Positions 7,068 through 14,036 of a stretch of 14,871 bases of DNA are shown one piece after another. Position 1 is the stretch's first letter; every line of letters begins with the position of its first letter. The notes under the pieces are model-generated. The model saw only the letters and a list, made by a program, of their open reading frames with translations. It was not told the DNA's origin and made no database searches. The position numbers were made by a program, and so were the translations under genes. The DNA is from Candidatus Altarchaeales archaeon (GTDB lineage Archaea > Altiarchaeota > Altiarchaeia > IMC4 > QMZM01): NCBI GenBank assembly GCA_003663115.1, contig QMZJ01000013.1:1-14871 (forward strand), in the 5' to 3' direction.

Positions 7068-9152
7068 ATGATGAAAAACAAGGTATCACTCGTGATCTTA
7101 TCCTTAATTTTAATTGGATTCTGTTCTGCTAAAACATACTATCCGTTAACCCAGGATTGGTCGTTCCCACTGAAATCCGATGCCATATATCCATTGGACC
7201 TGGACAAGGATGGTATGAATGAACTCTATGTTGTCTCCTATATGAAACATAGGAGCTGTATCTATTTCTTTGACTATGATGGAAACGAGATAAGAAGGAA
7301 CTGTATACCAGGATATAGCAATTATATGTATCCCCATGCAAATGAAGAAATTACCTTAATCTATGTGGATGACCTGAACTATGACCGCGTTCTGGATGTG
7401 ATAGCAGCCTCAAATATAGTGGGAACGGGCGTCAATGTCCAGAAGATGTACATAATAAGACGAGAATATGTAAAGGGATTAAACCGGTACAAATACGAGC
7501 GGAAATGGGACTATACCCCAGGAAATCTGATAACGGATGTAAAGGTGATAGATATAGATAAAGATTGGTGGGTAGAGATCATAGCGGCATCCTTAGATTT
7601 CAGTGTTTATGTGTTCGGTCAGGATAGAAGAATAAAAAATAGATATAATCTTGGCAGTAGTGTGTGGAGCATAGCACCATCGGATCTGGATGGTGATGGA
7701 GGCGTTGAAATAGTGGCAGGCTCTCTTTTGGGCGTCTCTCTCTTAGAGAATGGAAAAATAGAGTGGAACTATAGCACGAAAGAGAGGATATTTGACGTGT
7801 ATACCGGAGATGTAGATGGTGATGGTAACTCTGAGATTCTTGCCCTCTCTGAAGACGAGGTGTATCTCCTGGATAAAAATGGTGAACTCAGATGGAGAAA
7901 ACACATGGAAGATCTGGTCGACTCATGGATCAAGGACGTGGATAACGATGGCTCCGTTGATATTTTGCTATTAACGAAGCACAAGATCCATTCCCTCGAC
8001 AAGAATGGGAATACCCAATGGCAATATAATTTTAGTGATGTCCTCCTGACAATCAGCATAGACCTTAACAACAACATATTCGTTGGCTCCCTGGATAAAC
8101 TGTACAAATTCAGGATAAATCGGGACTATTTCCTGAATAGGGATGCCGAAAGGTTTTATTCACAGGCCCATGATTACTATCTCCAGGAGGAATACTCTCA
8201 GGCAAGGTTCTATGCAGCCAAATCAAAACAGCTGTTCTCAATGGCCGGTAATCTGGAAGGTACCCTGAGGTGTGATTTCATACTTCTAGTTACGGGGTTA
8301 AATACGACAGTGAGCAGAAGGGAGAAGGCAGATGAATACTATGCCAAGGCCCTGGAGCTTCTAGGTCTAAAATCCTATGAAGATGCGAAAAATCACGCAG
8401 AAATGGCGTTGAAGATCTACCGGGAGATAAATGACAGGAATAGTGTTATAAAATGCGATCTCCTCCTTGTGGATATCAATGAGAAGATGGAGGAGGAGAA
8501 AAGAAATCGAGCCATGCAGTGTTATACAACTGCTATCGAATTACTCTCCAATAATACATTCGAAGAGGCATCCACTTACGCACTGGAGGCATTACAGATA
8601 TATCGGGAGTTAAACGACTCCATGGGAATATCAAATTCCGAATCCCTGATTCAAAAGATCAAACTGAGGGAGAAGATATACCTTGCCGATCATTTCTATT
8701 CACTAAGCGTTAAATCCCTCGATTCGGATGGGTATGAAAATGCCACCCTCTATGCGGAAAAGGCAAGGAATATCTATATAGAATTGAACGACTCAGAGAA
8801 GGTCAAGGAATGCGATTCATTGATAGATATCCTCGAGAGGTATACCGAGGCAGAGTCCTACCTCGATCTCGCGATGGAGTATTATCGTACATCGTACCTA
8901 GAAAATGCCACCCTCTATGCGGAAAAGGCAAGGAATATCTATATAGAATTGAACGACTCAGAGAAGGTCAAGGAATGCGATTTTTTACTCTCGGAGATAG
9001 AGAAGACGAAGAGGGAAAGCCTTCTGAATTATGTCATATCTGCGGCACCAATTGTAATAGTGATAATCCTGATAGCTTTATTACATAGACAGAAACTCAA
9101 GAAGGAGAAATGGGTCAGAGAGGGACCCCAAGATAGTGCAAAATCAGAATGA
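7068..9152 (+). CDS. Exported beta-propeller/TPR protein with C-terminal membrane anchor
   Basis: A 694-residue protein not recognisable as a named family. A signal peptide covers about 1-21 (cleavage near CSA/K; no lipobox, since Phe precedes the Cys). Residues about 40-345 hold FG-GAP/VCBS-like propeller repeats with Asp-rich, probably calcium-binding turns: DLDKDGMNE (44-52), DLNYDRVLD, DIDKDWWVE, DLDGDGGVE, DVDGDGNSE and DVDNDGSVD. Residues about 357-645 hold five TPR-like helical repeats of the pattern ADEYYAKALELL..YEDAKNHAEMAL. A transmembrane helix lies at about 652-672, followed by a short basic tail (HRQKLKKEKW). The propeller and TPR array should face outward, as a binding or scaffold surface; no enzyme motif is seen. 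The last two TPR units contain an exact 82-bp duplication. The gene begins directly after the aIF5A stop (ATGATG, either could start) and its end overlaps the convergent BofA-like gene by 38 bp. Confidence 0.85.
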   Translation: MMKNKVSLVILSLILIGFCSAKTYYPLTQDWSFPLKSDAIYPLDLDKDGMNELYVVSYMKHRSCIYFFDYDGNEIRRNCIPGYSNYMYPHANEEITLIYVDDLNYDRVLDVIAASNIVGTGVNVQKMYIIRREYVKGLNRYKYERKWDYTPGNLITDVKVIDIDKDWWVEIIAASLDFSVYVFGQDRRIKNRYNLGSSVWSIAPSDLDGDGGVEIVAGSLLGVSLLENGKIEWNYSTKERIFDVYTGDVDGDGNSEILALSEDEVYLLDKNGELRWRKHMEDLVDSWIKDVDNDGSVDILLLTKHKIHSLDKNGNTQWQYNFSDVLLTISIDLNNNIFVGSLDKLYKFRINRDYFLNRDAERFYSQAHDYYLQEEYSQARFYAAKSKQLFSMAGNLEGTLRCDFILLVTGLNTTVSRREKADEYYAKALELLGLKSYEDAKNHAEMALKIYREINDRNSVIKCDLLLVDINEKMEEEKRNRAMQCYTTAIELLSNNTFEEASTYALEALQIYRELNDSMGISNSESLIQKIKLREKIYLADHFYSLSVKSLDSDGYENATLYAEKARNIYIELNDSEKVKECDSLIDILERYTEAESYLDLAMEYYRTSYLENATLYAEKARNIYIELNDSEKVKECDFLLSEIEKTKRESLLNYVISAAPIVIVIILIALLHRQKLKKEKWVREGPQDSAKSE
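8736..8982 (+). repeat. Exact 82-bp direct repeat within the TPR region
   Basis: Copies at 8736-8817 and 8901-8982 are identical over all 82 bases, including third codon positions, and are offset by 165 bp (55 codons), so they stay in frame. Both encode ENATLYAEKARNIYIELND followed by SEKVKECD. The 83 bases between them differ from the sequence before the first copy, so the identical part is shorter than the repeat period. Confidence 0.95.
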
Positions 9153-9600
9153 ATATCACCCCCGGGATACCAAAGATTGCTGTAATGATCAGCTTTAAAA
9201 GTGAAATCTCCATCTCTACACCCAGGACATGAATCAGAATTAACAGAAGCAGAATTCCTACTATTGTGTTTACTATGAAGTGTTTCCCCATACCCCATAG
9301 CTTTGCGATTATCGCCATTATCGCAAAGAATAAGGCTATATAGAAGAGCCAGTACAGACTTCTGATCCACGGGGCCCAGTCGCTAATGGGCCACAGGGGA
9401 TCTCCCGATAATAGGTTGTTTATCGATTCCTCAAGTCCAGGGAAAACTTCAAAGATGAATTCAGCTATGGCATCAACTATACCCTTCATTAGATTAAAGA
9501 ACGAGTCTATTAGAGGCTTTAGTTTATCCTCCGCAGAGCCCACTGCCGACAGTAAAACCAAGGCAAGCAGGAGTGATATGAACTTGCTTGCGTTTTCCAT
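9115..9600 (-). CDS. BofA-like integral membrane protein
   Basis: A 161-residue membrane protein. An N-terminal signal-like segment (about 6-23, cleavage near GSA/E) is followed by an amphipathic stretch (about 28-64), then three hydrophobic helices at about 81-103, 107-127 and 133-158. The last 55 residues, from GKHFIVNTIVGILLLLIL to the end with FGIPGVIFILILHYLG, resemble the BofA family, known in Bacillus for holding the SpoIVFB protease inactive. Archaea have BofA-family proteins but no sporulation or sigma-K, so the role must differ; an effect on a membrane protease is a guess. Its own promoter is likely at 9622-9631, within the gap after the glmU-like gene. The 3' end overlaps the convergent propeller/TPR gene by 38 bp. 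The family assignment is from pattern recognition alone. Confidence 0.68.
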   Translation of the reverse strand: MENASKFISLLLALVLLSAVGSAEDKLKPLIDSFFNLMKGIVDAIAEFIFEVFPGLEESINNLLSGDPLWPISDWAPWIRSLYWLFYIALFFAIMAIIAKLWGMGKHFIVNTIVGILLLLILIHVLGVEMEISLLKLIITAIFGIPGVIFILILHYLGVPL

Positions 9601-9621
9601 TCCAATTAATACTTATCTTAG

Positions 9622-9631
9622 TTATATAAAT
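9622..9631 (-). promoter_or_regulatory. TATA box for the BofA-like gene
   Basis: On the minus strand this reads ATTTATATAA, centred about 26 bases before the ATG at 9600, so the transcript would be leaderless or nearly so. It lies in the 33-bp gap just after the stop of the glmU-like gene, suggesting the BofA-like gene can be expressed separately from it. No Shine-Dalgarno sequence is seen. Confidence 0.55.
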
Positions 9632-9633
9632 AC

Positions 9634-10854
9634 CTACTCGCTGTAGATCGTGTTTCTCACAACGGACCCAGCCTCAACGTACGCATTTGGATAGATGGAT
9701 CTGCCGGGCATTATGGATACATTTATCCCCGTTTTTACGCGATCACCCATCAAGCAACCGAACTTTTTCCTTCCGGATTTTGTCAGTTTATTCTTTATCT
9801 CTATCCTCACCTCGTCGTCATCAACCCTCAGGTTGGCAACTAAGGTTCCGGCGCCAAGGTTGCATTTCTCCCCTATTATGGAATCCCCAACATACGATAG
9901 ATGACATATATTCGTTCCAGACATGATGATAGAGTTTTTGATCTCAACGGCGTTGCCTATCCTCACATTATTCTGAATCGACGAATATGGTCTTATGTAG
10001 CAATTTGGCCCGATTACGCAGTTTTCTCCGATATAACATGGGCCCTCTATATACGAACCGGATCTAATGATGGTACCCTTTCCGATATGTACGGGCTCCT
10101 TTATCACGGCAAACTCCTCTATATCAACATTCTTGTCCTTTCCAAGCTCCATCTCCCTTATCACTATCTCATTGGCATCCAGGAGATCCCACGGTCTGCC
10201 TATGTCGATCCATCTGCCATCAACCCTGAAACCATGAACTCCCCCCTTTTTTATTAAAATCTTAATTGCATCCGTTATCTCATACTCCAGTCTCGTGGAT
10301 TTTTCTATCCTCCTTATAGCATCAAATACTTCCCCATTGAAGATGTATATCCCTGCGTTGACAAGATCGCTCTCCGGCTTTTTTGGTTTTTCCTTGATCT
10401 CTGTAACTTGTTTTCCCTTCAACCTGACGACCCCAAACTCCGAGGGGTGTTTGACCCTCACCAGGCAGAGACTCGTTCTTGATTTACTCTCTCTATGCCT
10501 GTTTACTAAACTCTTTATCAACTCCGTGGATATTATCAGATCACCATTCATCACCAGAAAATCGTCCTTTATTCTGTCTTCAACCACAGAAACCGCGTGA
10601 GCTGTCCCCAACTGCTCTTTCTGGACGATATACTCGATCTTTAAATCTTTAAATCTCTCCCCGAAGTAATCAACTATCTCTTCCTTTCTATAGCCAACTA
10701 CCAATAATGCCTTTCTAAATCCACTATCCGATAAGGCTTTCAGGTTCCATTCAAGTATCGGTCTTCCCCCAACCGGTAACATCGGTTTCGGCCTCGTAGA
10801 GGTTAGGGGTCTCAACCTGGTCCCCTCGCCGGCGGCCAGAATCACGGCGTCCAT
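9634..10854 (-). CDS. glmU: Bifunctional sugar-1-phosphate nucleotidylyltransferase/acetyltransferase (GlmU-like)
   Basis: A 406-residue two-domain enzyme of the type studied in Sulfolobus (ST0452). The N-terminal nucleotidyltransferase (about 1-230) has AAGEGTRLRPLTSTRPKPM at 7-25 and metal ligands Asp105 in MNGD and Asp217 in RWIDIGRP. The C-terminal left-handed beta-helix (about 243-406) shows hexapeptide repeats such as IGKGTIIRSGSYIEGPCYIG. It carries His318 in NICHLSYVGDS, matching the catalytic acetyltransferase histidine of GlmU-type enzymes. Likely reactions are acetylation of GlcN-1-phosphate and formation of UDP-GlcNAc; use of glucose-1-phosphate with dTTP or UTP is also possible. 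It could supply UDP-GlcNAc to the AglH-like enzyme at 3588. The start codon directly follows a perfect 10-bp hairpin, and no strong Shine-Dalgarno is present. The gene follows the GatC gene after a 97-bp gap. Confidence 0.88.
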   Translation of the reverse strand: MDAVILAAGEGTRLRPLTSTRPKPMLPVGGRPILEWNLKALSDSGFRKALLVVGYRKEEIVDYFGERFKDLKIEYIVQKEQLGTAHAVSVVEDRIKDDFLVMNGDLIISTELIKSLVNRHRESKSRTSLCLVRVKHPSEFGVVRLKGKQVTEIKEKPKKPESDLVNAGIYIFNGEVFDAIRRIEKSTRLEYEITDAIKILIKKGGVHGFRVDGRWIDIGRPWDLLDANEIVIREMELGKDKNVDIEEFAVIKEPVHIGKGTIIRSGSYIEGPCYIGENCVIGPNCYIRPYSSIQNNVRIGNAVEIKNSIIMSGTNICHLSYVGDSIIGEKCNLGAGTLVANLRVDDDEVRIEIKNKLTKSGRKKFGCLMGDRVKTGINVSIMPGRSIYPNAYVEAGSVVRNTIYSE

Positions 10855-10944
10855 TTTAAAATCTTTCAGATTTTAAAGCCATACGAATCTTCGATTCGTA
10901 ATGTAAACTGTTCACCCGGTTTTTTGCGGTCGGAAAATTCCGAC
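10855..10944. repeat. Three perfect small hairpins in the leader of the glmU-like gene
   Basis: Three inverted repeats occupy this 97-bp gap. The first is TTTAAAATCT / AGATTTTAAA (10855-10864 and 10868-10877, 10-bp stem, loop TTC). The second is TACGAATC / GATTCGTA (10882-10889 and 10893-10900, 8-bp stem, loop TTC). The third is GTCGGAA / TTCCGAC (10929-10935 and 10938-10944, 7-bp stem with a 2-base loop, or 6-bp with 4). On the mRNA strand the first two would have GAA loops. The hairpin nearest the gene ends one base before the start codon. Confidence 0.75.
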
Positions 10945-10951
10945 ATTTTAC

Positions 10952-11179
10952 TCAAGTTGCCTTTTCGGCCACAACATAGCCCCCATCCCATCTCGGGGCG
11001 ATCTTCTTCATCTTCTCATCAAAGCCCTTTTTCCTCGCGGCCCTTCTGTCTTCTCTCGTGACATTCCTCAAATCTACAACGTAGTGGGTCTCCCCGGTCT
11101 CGGGTATCCCCTTCAGCATCCTCGAAAATTCCTCTATCAATTTAATGCCCTGCTCCCTTATCTTTTTCTCGTCGAGCAT
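10952..11179 (-). CDS. gatC: Archaeal GatC-like subunit of Asp/Glu-tRNA amidotransferase
   Basis: A 75-residue protein. The middle part ETHYVVDLRNVTREDRR (about 30-46) and the end GYVVAEKAT resemble archaeal GatC proteins, whose C-terminal half carries a YxVVDLxNVTRED-type sequence. GatC is the small linker subunit of GatCAB, which amidates Asp-tRNA(Asn) and/or Glu-tRNA(Gln). The N-terminal helix (DEKKIREQGIKLIEEFSRML) fits the GatC helical half. No gatA or gatB is in the window, so the assignment rests on sequence pattern only. A TATA-like TTTTATT lies about 28 bases before the ATG, fitting a leaderless start. The glmU-like gene follows on the same strand and a GT-C glycosyltransferase gene precedes it by 35 bp. 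Confidence 0.6.
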   Translation of the reverse strand: MLDEKKIREQGIKLIEEFSRMLKGIPETGETHYVVDLRNVTREDRRAARKKGFDEKMKKIAPRWDGGYVVAEKAT

Positions 11180-11214
11180 TTTACTATAATTGGATTGAAT
11201 GAATAAAACACACG

Positions 11215-13140
11215 TTATCTGTTAATAACGATCTTATCCTCTATATCCACGGGGATGATGGTTCTGCGGTATTTCACGTAATCCTCTCTGGATATACCAC
11301 CAGAGCTGAACTCTCTCAGGAGCCTTTCGATTTTTTCGTAGTCATCAAACGATATCCTCCTCTTGGAATACGTCAGAATAAATCCCCCGGCATAGGTATC
11401 ACTCAGTCTCGCAAAACAGTCGAGCCTCTCGATGCATGATCTGTTCTGGTTGAATACTATATGGGTAAACGAGACGGGGTCCATGTCCCTGTGAGAATAG
11501 ATGATAAAATCCATTTCACCATCTCTATTACAACATGCCCATATCCGGCTTTCCAGCCCATCTCCTGTTCTACTATAGTATTGCTCACCCTCAAACTGCC
11601 AGTCAAATATTCCGTCTGCGATCAGTTTTTGATTCATCACATTCTCTGATATCAGATATCTGGAGGGATAGAGCCTTGATGCATAATCCCCGGATTCATT
11701 ATGTACGGCCTCCCCGTACTGAAGTGCTGTATCCCTTTTCGCGATGTATCTGTCAAAGTAGTAATGTGTTATGTTCCTCTCAGGTCTCGGGAAATCCCTT
11801 CCTCTGCTAATTCCTTCTACCGGCTTCCAGACCAGGAAAAGCAGGTTTGATATCTCATTATGAAAATAAGCGACCGGGTAATAATTATCCTCTAAATAGG
11901 TCATCGATTTTTCCAGTCGCGTCCCAGTATATCGTATGTAGTGGAGGTGCTTTAATTCTGTAATCACAAGATCGGGTCTCTCCTCCATCGAATCCAATAG
12001 TTGGAGATCAATATTCTCTCTGTATACCTCAAATCTCTGTCCAGATATGTCGATAAAATTCTCAGAGATATCTCTATCTGTCTTCATTCCGACATAGGCG
12101 TTACCCACACCGATGAAGAGAATCTTCCCACTAGCTCTGGAATTTTCCCGAACAAAATTAGCCAATTCTCCAAAGTCGAATCCTGGCTCGGGGAGGTATG
12201 TATTTATTATCGCATTATAGTTCAGTAATATTCCAATAATTGGAACAAGAAATATAAGTGGCTTGTATCTCCCCGAAAATCTGACAACGCCGAGTGAGCC
12301 CAGAATCGCCAAGAACGGGAGAATAATGATAAAATAGTAGTCAAAGACGCTCGTCTGAAGAATAGTGGCGAGTACGAAAACAAAGGGGAATAACAGTATC
12401 GGCTTATTACTTGGTTCTCTCAGAGAGAGAACACCCGGTACCGATAAAAGGATAATGAACCACTCCGATGAGATGAACGCATAGACCTCGGACAATCTTC
12501 CTTCCAATGGTACCGGCGTTTTCGCGAGATGATAAAGAACTGTATTGTCGATAAAATTCGGAACGAGGAGAAAGATAAAGAGGGGGGACATGGTGAGAAT
12601 TCCGCAGTAAAAATCCCTTTTACGGATGTTCAAAAGGAATAGCAGGATAAACCATGGTAATGCGTTCAACCTAACAAATATGGAAAGAAAGGCAGATATC
12701 CCGGAAAGAAAGACATTGCCCTTTAGATAGAAATAGAGCGATGACATTATCAGGGCAGAGCAGAGGAAGACACCATAAAAGTTGTGGGAATAGAGATGGA
12801 ACTTTGGGGATACCAATAAGAGAAGAGAGGCTAAGGCACCCACTTTCTCCTCGTATCCCTCCCCGATGACATAGACGAGAATCAATACAAAAAACGAAGA
12901 CATCAGAGGCAAGAGCTTACCCGCCGTGATGCTCGGTTCAAATATTAAAAACAGAAAGGAGATCGGGTAGATCATCAATGGCATATGGGCGCAGAAGAGA
13001 TCCGAATATAGTGAGTGTCCATCTAAAATCGCCTTCCCCATCTGAAAATAGAAATCCTCATCGCTGTAGTATTGGCTCTGGATTCCGAAATAGGCTATCG
13101 GAATATAGACTAAAATCAAAATCGCGAGAAACCTCTTCAT
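11215..13140 (-). CDS. GT-C family membrane glycosyltransferase (GT39/PMT-like)
   Basis: A 641-residue protein whose first 315 residues contain about ten transmembrane segments and whose last 325 are mainly soluble. The first outward loop has the acidic motif SDEDFYFQMGKAILDGHSLY (Asp27, Glu28, Asp29) followed by LFCAHMPLMIYPI. This is the usual arrangement of GT-C enzymes, which take sugar from a polyprenyl-phosphate donor and use the loop-1 acidic residues for catalysis and metal. It is therefore a probable dolichyl-phosphate-sugar-dependent glycosyltransferase acting on the outer face, for glycans, lipids or surface proteins. The C-terminal domain (about 320-641) has alpha/beta character near KILFIGVGNAYVG but no family that I recognise. 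It lies 75 bp downstream of the pilin-like gene, with a T-rich stretch between them, and upstream of gatC. Donor and acceptor cannot be told. Confidence 0.75.
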   Translation of the reverse strand: MKRFLAILILVYIPIAYFGIQSQYYSDEDFYFQMGKAILDGHSLYSDLFCAHMPLMIYPISFLFLIFEPSITAGKLLPLMSSFFVLILVYVIGEGYEEKVGALASLLLLVSPKFHLYSHNFYGVFLCSALIMSSLYFYLKGNVFLSGISAFLSIFVRLNALPWFILLFLLNIRKRDFYCGILTMSPLFIFLLVPNFIDNTVLYHLAKTPVPLEGRLSEVYAFISSEWFIILLSVPGVLSLREPSNKPILLFPFVFVLATILQTSVFDYYFIIILPFLAILGSLGVVRFSGRYKPLIFLVPIIGILLNYNAIINTYLPEPGFDFGELANFVRENSRASGKILFIGVGNAYVGMKTDRDISENFIDISGQRFEVYRENIDLQLLDSMEERPDLVITELKHLHYIRYTGTRLEKSMTYLEDNYYPVAYFHNEISNLLFLVWKPVEGISRGRDFPRPERNITHYYFDRYIAKRDTALQYGEAVHNESGDYASRLYPSRYLISENVMNQKLIADGIFDWQFEGEQYYSRTGDGLESRIWACCNRDGEMDFIIYSHRDMDPVSFTHIVFNQNRSCIERLDCFARLSDTYAGGFILTYSKRRISFDDYEKIERLLREFSSGGISREDYVKYRRTIIPVDIEDKIVINR

Positions 13141-13185
13141 AGACTAATATAGGTAAATAAAGAAAATCTATTTTCTGATTTCATA

Positions 13186-13204
13186 AGAAAAGAAAAAAGA
13201 AAAA
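13186..13204 (-). terminator. T-rich terminator after the pilin-like gene
   Basis: On the minus strand this stretch is almost pure T with scattered C, beginning 12 bases past the pilin stop codon. Such T-tracts are sufficient for archaeal intrinsic termination. It would separate a strongly expressed pilin transcript from the glycosyltransferase downstream. Confidence 0.65.
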
Positions 13205-13215
13205 GGTTAAGCGGT

Positions 13216-13692
13216 TTATTCGACAGTTCCCGTTAATCTGCCGGAGTCTGTATGTGTTATGGTTCTTCCCGCTACTGACTCTGTATACTCTATATCGACG
13301 GTTACTACAAATGTGTCACCAGCGTCTTTGCCCGCAGCGTAGTCGCAAGTGAATGTTGTAGTGTCACCTCCCGCCAAGGTTAGGTCACTGAATGTATTAG
13401 GTGCGGTGTCATCATCACAGTCACCACTTATGGTTACATCTGTTATTGTCACCGGTGTTCCCGCCGCATTCGTAAAGGTAGCCGTCAGGTTGTCACCAGC
13501 GGCAAGGTACTGTATACTCCTATCAAACGGCTTTATCGTCGTAAACCCAGTTCCTCGATTAACGCCGCCGCCTGCTCCTCCGAAGACTCCCAGCTGCCAG
13601 AGTACAACTCCCACTATCATCACCACAAGGATGGCCCAGCCGTAGGTCATCAGGTACTCCATGGCGCCCTGTCCTTTATCTCCAATTCTCAT
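13216..13692 (-). CDS. Pilin-like protein with archaeal class III signal peptide
   Basis: A 158-residue type IV pilin-like protein. It begins MRIGDKGQGAMEYLMTYGWA: a short basic leader, a processing site before Gln8 (KG/QGAMEY), a conserved Glu12 and then a hydrophobic helix to about residue 38. Prepilin peptidases such as EppA cut class III signal peptides at G/Q, leaving the helix to pack in the filament core. The rest is a Thr/Gly/Asp-rich beta domain with two cysteines (92 and 116) that may form a disulfide. The ATG at 13692 is chosen because GAGGTGA lies a few bases upstream and the class III leader starts there; an ATG at 13728 would add 12 non-leader residues. A TATA box is at 13741-13748. 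No pilus ATPase or assembly gene is in the window. Codon use is somewhat more GC-rich and repetitive than in its neighbours. Confidence 0.88.
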   Translation of the reverse strand: MRIGDKGQGAMEYLMTYGWAILVVMIVGVVLWQLGVFGGAGGGVNRGTGFTTIKPFDRSIQYLAAGDNLTATFTNAAGTPVTITDVTISGDCDDDTAPNTFSDLTLAGGDTTTFTCDYAAGKDAGDTFVVTVDIEYTESVAGRTITHTDSGRLTGTVE

Positions 13693-13740
13693 GTTTTTCA
13701 CCTCATTGTTTATATTTGTATATCTCATTATGTCTTTTCT

Positions 13741-13748
13741 ACTATAAA
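13741..13748 (-). promoter_or_regulatory. TATA box of the pilin-like gene
   Basis: TTTATAGT on the minus strand, placing transcription start near 13718-13722 and giving a leader of about 27 bases. Unlike most genes in this window, this leader carries a strong Shine-Dalgarno (GAGGTGA), consistent with a well-translated structural protein. Confidence 0.55.
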
Positions 13749-13827
13749 TACCTTTCGGTTTTTCCGGCGGAGAGTGTAGAGTTCACGATTTCGCTGACCA
13801 GATTGATACGCATCGAGACCACCCCTA

Positions 13828-13917
13828 AGAGACATGACTCTGTGTTTGGGTTCTCATTTCAAATCGCTCCAGTGCCTTCGCTACCTTCCTATAACTCAAC
13901 CCATATAGAAAAGCTAT
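13828..13917 (-). pseudogene. Probable transposase N-terminal scrap
   Basis: On the minus strand a 30-codon stretch between two stops reads LYGLSYRKVAKALERF, then EMRTQTQSHVS. This resembles the helix-turn-helix start of DDE transposases in archaeal insertion sequences (pattern: LYxxGLSYRKVAxxL..F). A TAG interrupts the frame just upstream and another just downstream, and nothing longer survives. No terminal inverted repeats or target duplications are evident. The remaining sequence of the 13749-14005 gap shows no gene. The call rests on a short stretch and could be coincidental. Confidence 0.4.
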
Positions 13918-14009
13918 CTACGAAAACCGGTGAAATATAGAAACCGCTCCTCCCCCGGTAGGGACTTCATTCTGTACTCAATTCAGGTTACGGGATTACG
14001 GATAACACA

Positions 14010-14036
14010 ATGGAAACCTCATCGCGAGATTTCCAT
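14010..14036. repeat. Imperfect hairpin at the start of the ATPase pseudogene
   Basis: ATGGAAACCTC (14010-14020) pairs with GAGATTTCCAT (14026-14036) with one mismatch around the loop ATCGC. The arms of 11 bases are longer than those of the other small hairpins in this window. It lies between the transposase scrap and the first recognisable ATPase sequence. Confidence 0.5.

Noticed and set aside
7068..7130. Lipoprotein signal in the propeller/TPR protein (Cys at residue 19)
   Set aside because: The residue before the Cys is Phe, which does not fit a lipobox; ordinary cleavage after CSA is more likely.
8736..8982. CRISPR-like or mobile repeat
   Set aside because: There are only two copies, in frame within a coding TPR array, so duplication of a protein repeat explains it.
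13716..13940. 74-codon open frame on the plus strand
   Set aside because: It overlaps the pilin promoter and the transposase-like scrap on the other strand, and its translation is serine/threonine-rich without any recognisable feature.
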